Positions 61,643 to 64,000 of a stretch of DNA of 64,000 nt are shown one piece after another (within the stretch, counting starts at the first letter, position 1; every line of letters begins with the position of its first letter). The DNA lies in the IMG/VR virus record IMGVR_UViG_3300035698_022838, positions 62,001 to 126,000 of that record; one strand, written 5' to 3'. The translations under genes were made by a program, and so were the position numbers. A model generated the notes under the pieces. The model saw only the letters and a program-made list of their open reading frames with translations, did not search any database and was not told the DNA's origin. The DNA comes from a virus.

Positions 61643-62125
61643 CTAACTTCCTACACCTTCTTGACCTAAAGATGTATTATTATATACCGTTGGTGAATTA
61701 TATACTCCACCAGGCAATTCATTGAACTTAAATTGTGAAATTATTTCTTGATGTCCCTTATCTCCCTTATCAACAAATTCTATGCTATTTGCTTTTAATT
61801 CAATTACTTCCTCTTTATCAGCTTTCTTTGAACTTACTTGGACAAAGTATTTATATGATTTACCATCAGTATTTTTAGCTCTTCTAACTATCATACCAGC
61901 AACCTTTTTATCTGAGTCCATAGGTTCACCTATAACAATATCACCAATCTGGTATTGTGAACCACTATTGGTTCTTTTTACATTTGGATCTGGTCCAACT
62001 GAAGTTCCTAGGTCTTTATATGGCTTATATTGGATTTTAAATATACCATTTGCTCCACCATACCCGTAGGTATCGCCAAAAGTACCAGCATCGAAAAATT
62101 CATTTATATGTTTAATGTGTTTCAC
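61643..62125 (-). CDS. Hypothetical protein with CTS-like N-terminus (160 aa)
   Basis: The N-terminus VKHIKHINEFFDAGTFGD starts with GTG 62125 and contains INE (E9); the K-H-I-K start is shared with the two repeat proteins. The centre (YQIGDIVIGEPMDSDKKVAG; YKYFVQVSSKKADKEEVIEL) is a small beta domain, followed by a polar Asn/Gly C-terminus. No family is recognised. Whether it is packaged is uncertain, because the INE site is very close to the start. Confidence 0.55.
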   Translation of the reverse strand: MKHIKHINEFFDAGTFGDTYGYGGANGIFKIQYKPYKDLGTSVGPDPNVKRTNSGSQYQIGDIVIGEPMDSDKKVAGMIVRRAKNTDGKSYKYFVQVSSKKADKEEVIELKANSIEFVDKGDKGHQEIISQFKFNELPGGVYNSPTVYNNTSLGQEGVGS

Positions 62126-62144
62126 AGAATAGTTTTCTTTTATC

Positions 62145-62152
62145 TATTTATC
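62145..62152 (-). promoter_or_regulatory. Variant promoter core GATAAATA upstream of the 160-aa gene
   Basis: GATAAATA in context TTAGATAAATAGAT, 19 nt before GTG 62125. It differs from the main core at one base and is closer to the T4 late core TATAAATA. Confidence 0.3.
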
Positions 62153-62156
62153 TAAT

Positions 62157-62678
62157 TTATTCCTCAATATTTGAGAGTTTTAGAATATCTCTTATTTTAG
62201 AGGCTATTTCATAGTCTTCTTTACCAAGAGCTTTTTCTAACATACATCTTAAAACTGTGACTTCTGATCCTTCATTGGTTTCTTCTGGAAGAGGTTCTGC
62301 ATTTATACTTGCGGCCATTCTTTGTGGTGCATAAATAACCTCTATACGAGATTCCATGCGAATATCTTCATCATTATATTCAGAATCAGTACCATCATCT
62401 AACCCAAGATCCCAATCTTGATTAAACCAAAATATCATCCATTGACCATAAACAAGTCTAGGCACATCATTATTAATAGCAAATTGGAGTAATATCTTAA
62501 GTTCATTCCTAACATCAGCTTTTGTTAACTTCTTGCTAAAAATCTTTCTTTTTAACCCTGGTATGGTCTCACTACCTTCACCAATACCAAATTTAAACGT
62601 TTTGTGTATTTCGTAGATTGAGTTCCAATCTAAATTGCGGAGTACTTTTGTTATAAGCTTCTGAAAACCCTTTCTCAT
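62157..62678 (-). CDS. Hypothetical protein with a UVR-like C-terminal helix pair (173 aa)
   Basis: The C-terminus CMLEKALGKEDYEIASKIRD followed by ILKL fits the UVR motif of UvrB/UvrC and related proteins (L-x3-L-x6-E-D-Y/F-x-x-A-x3-R-D), a helical hairpin for protein contact. The N-terminal 130 residues (LVYGQWMIFWFNQDWDLGLD) are unassigned. It could couple to a repair or stress partner; nothing else shows this. A promoter candidate lies 22 nt upstream. Confidence 0.6.
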   Translation of the reverse strand: MRKGFQKLITKVLRNLDWNSIYEIHKTFKFGIGEGSETIPGLKRKIFSKKLTKADVRNELKILLQFAINNDVPRLVYGQWMIFWFNQDWDLGLDDGTDSEYNDEDIRMESRIEVIYAPQRMAASINAEPLPEETNEGSEVTVLRCMLEKALGKEDYEIASKIRDILKLSNIEE

Positions 62679-62700
62679 GTATTTGATATATGTTGTGGTC

Positions 62701-62708
62701 TATATATC
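62701..62708 (-). promoter_or_regulatory. Candidate late promoter core upstream of the 173-aa gene
   Basis: Core GATATATA in context AATAGATATATAGACC, 22 nt before ATG 62678. Confidence 0.5.
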
Positions 62709-62710
62709 TA

Positions 62711-63148
62711 TTACTTTGATATGGATCGTAACTGTTCACCGATGGATTTTATCCACTTTTGATATTCTTTAGGGTAGAAAGTTTTTAGCTCATTCATTTC
62801 ACGTTTAGATACCTCAAACCTTTCACATATAAACCTTTCAGTTGCTTCGTCTGGTGTATTTACTTTAGTCTTACCTTTAGTTTTGCTTTTGAGTGTTTTA
62901 GTGAATACCCAACCAGGTGTTCTTTGATATCCTTGTTTTTGTACCATAGGACTTAGGGCACTATGCCACCAATCAATTACAGGTCTGGGAGTAATTTTTA
63001 AATGATTGAATTGATTTGCTTGTAGTGGATATTGGATAGACATGATTCTATTAATCATAAAGAAATTACGAGTCTTATCATATTTAGATACCTTATTCCA
63101 TTCCTTATCGGATTTGAATATTTGTTTTATTACGTCGAAAAGTTCCAT
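62711..63148 (-). CDS. Hypothetical phage protein (145 aa)
   Basis: I chose ATG 63148 (MELFDVIKQIF), 1 nt after the stop of the exonuclease gene; an upstream in-frame start would overlap that gene deeply. Notable segments are TRNFFMINRIMSIQYPLQAN and NHLKITPRPVIDWWHSALSP; the C-terminus is basic then helical (TKTLKSKTKGKTKV; RFEVSKREMNELKTFYPKEY). This has the look of a nucleic-acid-binding or replication-accessory factor, but no family is recognised. It is tightly coupled to the 5'-3' exonuclease. Confidence 0.6.
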   Translation of the reverse strand: MELFDVIKQIFKSDKEWNKVSKYDKTRNFFMINRIMSIQYPLQANQFNHLKITPRPVIDWWHSALSPMVQKQGYQRTPGWVFTKTLKSKTKGKTKVNTPDEATERFICERFEVSKREMNELKTFYPKEYQKWIKSIGEQLRSISK

Positions 63149-63149
63149 A

Positions 63150-64000
63150 TTAAAAATTCTTAAATGGGTCAAATTGTTTAGGTGTTGCAACATTACCTGA
63201 TGTCCAAGGTGTATTTTCTATAATCTTAAACCTATCTAATGTTACTACTCTATCTTCTTTAGAAAGCCCTCTTTTTAGTTCCTCTATCACGTCATCTATT
63301 ACCCATCTAGGTATCACAGTTTTGTCTAACCACATTAATGTATAATTACGTAATAAATTTTGTATTAGTTTTTCTCTATTTTCAGTGCTGTCAATTGCTT
63401 TCAATACTCTTAGTGAAACCCCAGAAACCCACTTTAGAAACTCGTCATTCTTTATTAATTCAATAAAATCAACATCTCGCCAATCAGAATTATCCATAGC
63501 TTCCATGACTTTATCAGATTTTGATGGAGTCATTCTAGTAACTTTTTCCTTTTCTTTTATTACCTCAACAGATTCCCAAACACTAGGTACAGTATCCCCT
63601 TTATCCCCAAGTAGCATTTTCTCAAATATAAACGTTCGGTGATTAACTTCTTGTATAGTAAGATTATTTGAGAATTTTTTTAACTTCTCTCTGTCAAGAT
63701 CCATTACATCACCCATATTAAAAACACTAGCAACACTAGATTTATTAAGATATCTTTTCTCCCAATCCTTAGGTACAGTTAATAAATTATTTTTAGAATT
63801 ATTACTCCATACAACTGTCCAATTATCACCCTTCCATTTTGCTAACTGGTGTAAATCTCTATCACCAGTTATAATTATACAATCTTCACCTTTACTATTA
63901 AAGTAATCTGCCCAGAAATATAATAGATCATCACCCTCTGCACCATTTACTTTTGAATGTATGAATCCCATCGTTTCTAGGTGTTCAGTATATGACGAAA
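63150..64000 (-). CDS. FEN-type 5'-3' exonuclease, T4 RNase H-like (5' partial)
   Basis: The frame is open through the window edge (first residues visible SSYTEHLETMGF), so the N-terminus is missing; the ATG at 63971 is probably internal. NGAEGDDLLYFWADYF and IIITGDRDLHQLA are the acidic metal-binding motifs of the PIN/FEN fold, and MLLGDKGDTVPSVWE is the G-D-x-x-D-x-x-P helix-hairpin-like motif that follows. T4 RNase H removes Okazaki primers and this protein probably does the same. It opens the minus-strand group at the right edge, 1 nt before the 145-aa gene. Confidence 0.85.
   Translation of the reverse strand, partial: SSYTEHLETMGFIHSKVNGAEGDDLLYFWADYFNSKGEDCIIITGDRDLHQLAKWKGDNWTVVWSNNSKNNLLTVPKDWEKRYLNKSSVASVFNMGDVMDLDREKLKKFSNNLTIQEVNHRTFIFEKMLLGDKGDTVPSVWESVEVIKEKEKVTRMTPSKSDKVMEAMDNSDWRDVDFIELIKNDEFLKWVSGVSLRVLKAIDSTENREKLIQNLLRNYTLMWLDKTVIPRWVIDDVIEELKRGLSKEDRVVTLDRFKIIENTPWTSGNVATPKQFDPFKNF

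Noticed and set aside
1-64000. tRNA genes, integrase, insertion sequences, attachment sites
   Set aside because: No cloverleaf-like segment was seen in the short gaps and no integrase or transposase motif in any protein. This was by reading only; a tRNA scan would settle the first point.

Overview
The window is one densely packed stretch of a large, AT-rich tailed-phage genome with a T4-type contractile-tail plan. Recognisable T4-type products are the major capsid protein (gp23-like), a prohead protease (gp21-like) fused to scaffold, baseplate wedge proteins gp25, gp6 and probably gp7, a gp5-type spike, a LysM baseplate protein of gp53 type, a probable gp27-type hub protein and very large fibre/adhesin proteins. 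Fifty of 54 genes lie on the minus strand, mostly with TAATG or 8-nt overlaps. Start codons are preceded by A/T-rich leaders and almost never by a Shine-Dalgarno sequence. That feature, the low G+C and a phage-encoded S1-like protein fit a host in the Bacteroidota, but this is an inference; no host gene is present.

Layout from left to right. 1-9.1 kb: four minus-strand fibre or baseplate-periphery proteins, the first cut by the window edge. 9.2-9.9 kb: phoH on the plus strand. 9.9-15.1 kb: a propeller-like giant fibre and a PKD-domain adhesin. 15.2-21.8 kb: baseplate wedge (gp7-like, an unknown small protein, gp6-like, gp25-like). 21.9-24.3 kb: an inserted pair, a repeat protein and a divergent homing-endonuclease-like gene. 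24.3-27.6 kb: an S1-domain protein, an amidoligase-like enzyme and an unknown protein in one operon. 27.7-35.4 kb: central baseplate/tail genes, including the spike and an 822-aa protein with seven 23-residue repeats. 35.4-41.2 kb: small genes, a Nudix hydrolase, a second repeat protein flanked by a direct repeat, and a possible glycosyltransferase. 41.3-49.1 kb: internal (capsid) proteins with asparagine synthetase and a nucleotide kinase among them. 49.2-59.2 kb: a secreted glycosidase-like gene, a two-domain lysin, capsid, protease-scaffold, an 894-aa membrane-active-looking protein and a nucleotidyltransferase. 59.3-64 kb: small genes, a DEDD exonuclease, a UVDE-like protein and a FEN-type 5'-3' exonuclease cut by the window edge.

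The most notable pattern is a family of short N-terminal peptides, roughly hydrophobic-x-x-F/Y/W-x-x-F/Y followed by [LI]xE, shared by about ten otherwise unrelated proteins between 37 and 62 kb, with a related start at 21.9 kb. They resemble the capsid-targeting peptides of T4 internal proteins. The [LI]NE motif also occurs at the expected processing point of the major capsid protein and repeatedly in the scaffold. I infer that this phage loads its capsid with a set of processed proteins, among them a nucleotidyltransferase, a peptidoglycan hydrolase and two leucine-rich-like repeat proteins, for delivery into the host with the DNA.

A second pattern is an 8-nt core GATATATA on the coding strand, usually 19-32 nt upstream of the first gene of a gene group (eleven minus-strand cases), which I propose as the phage late promoter. 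Four strong hairpin-plus-U-run terminators divide the minus-strand transcript. No tRNA, CRISPR array, integrase or insertion sequence was found, and no gap longer than 170 nt lacks a gene.
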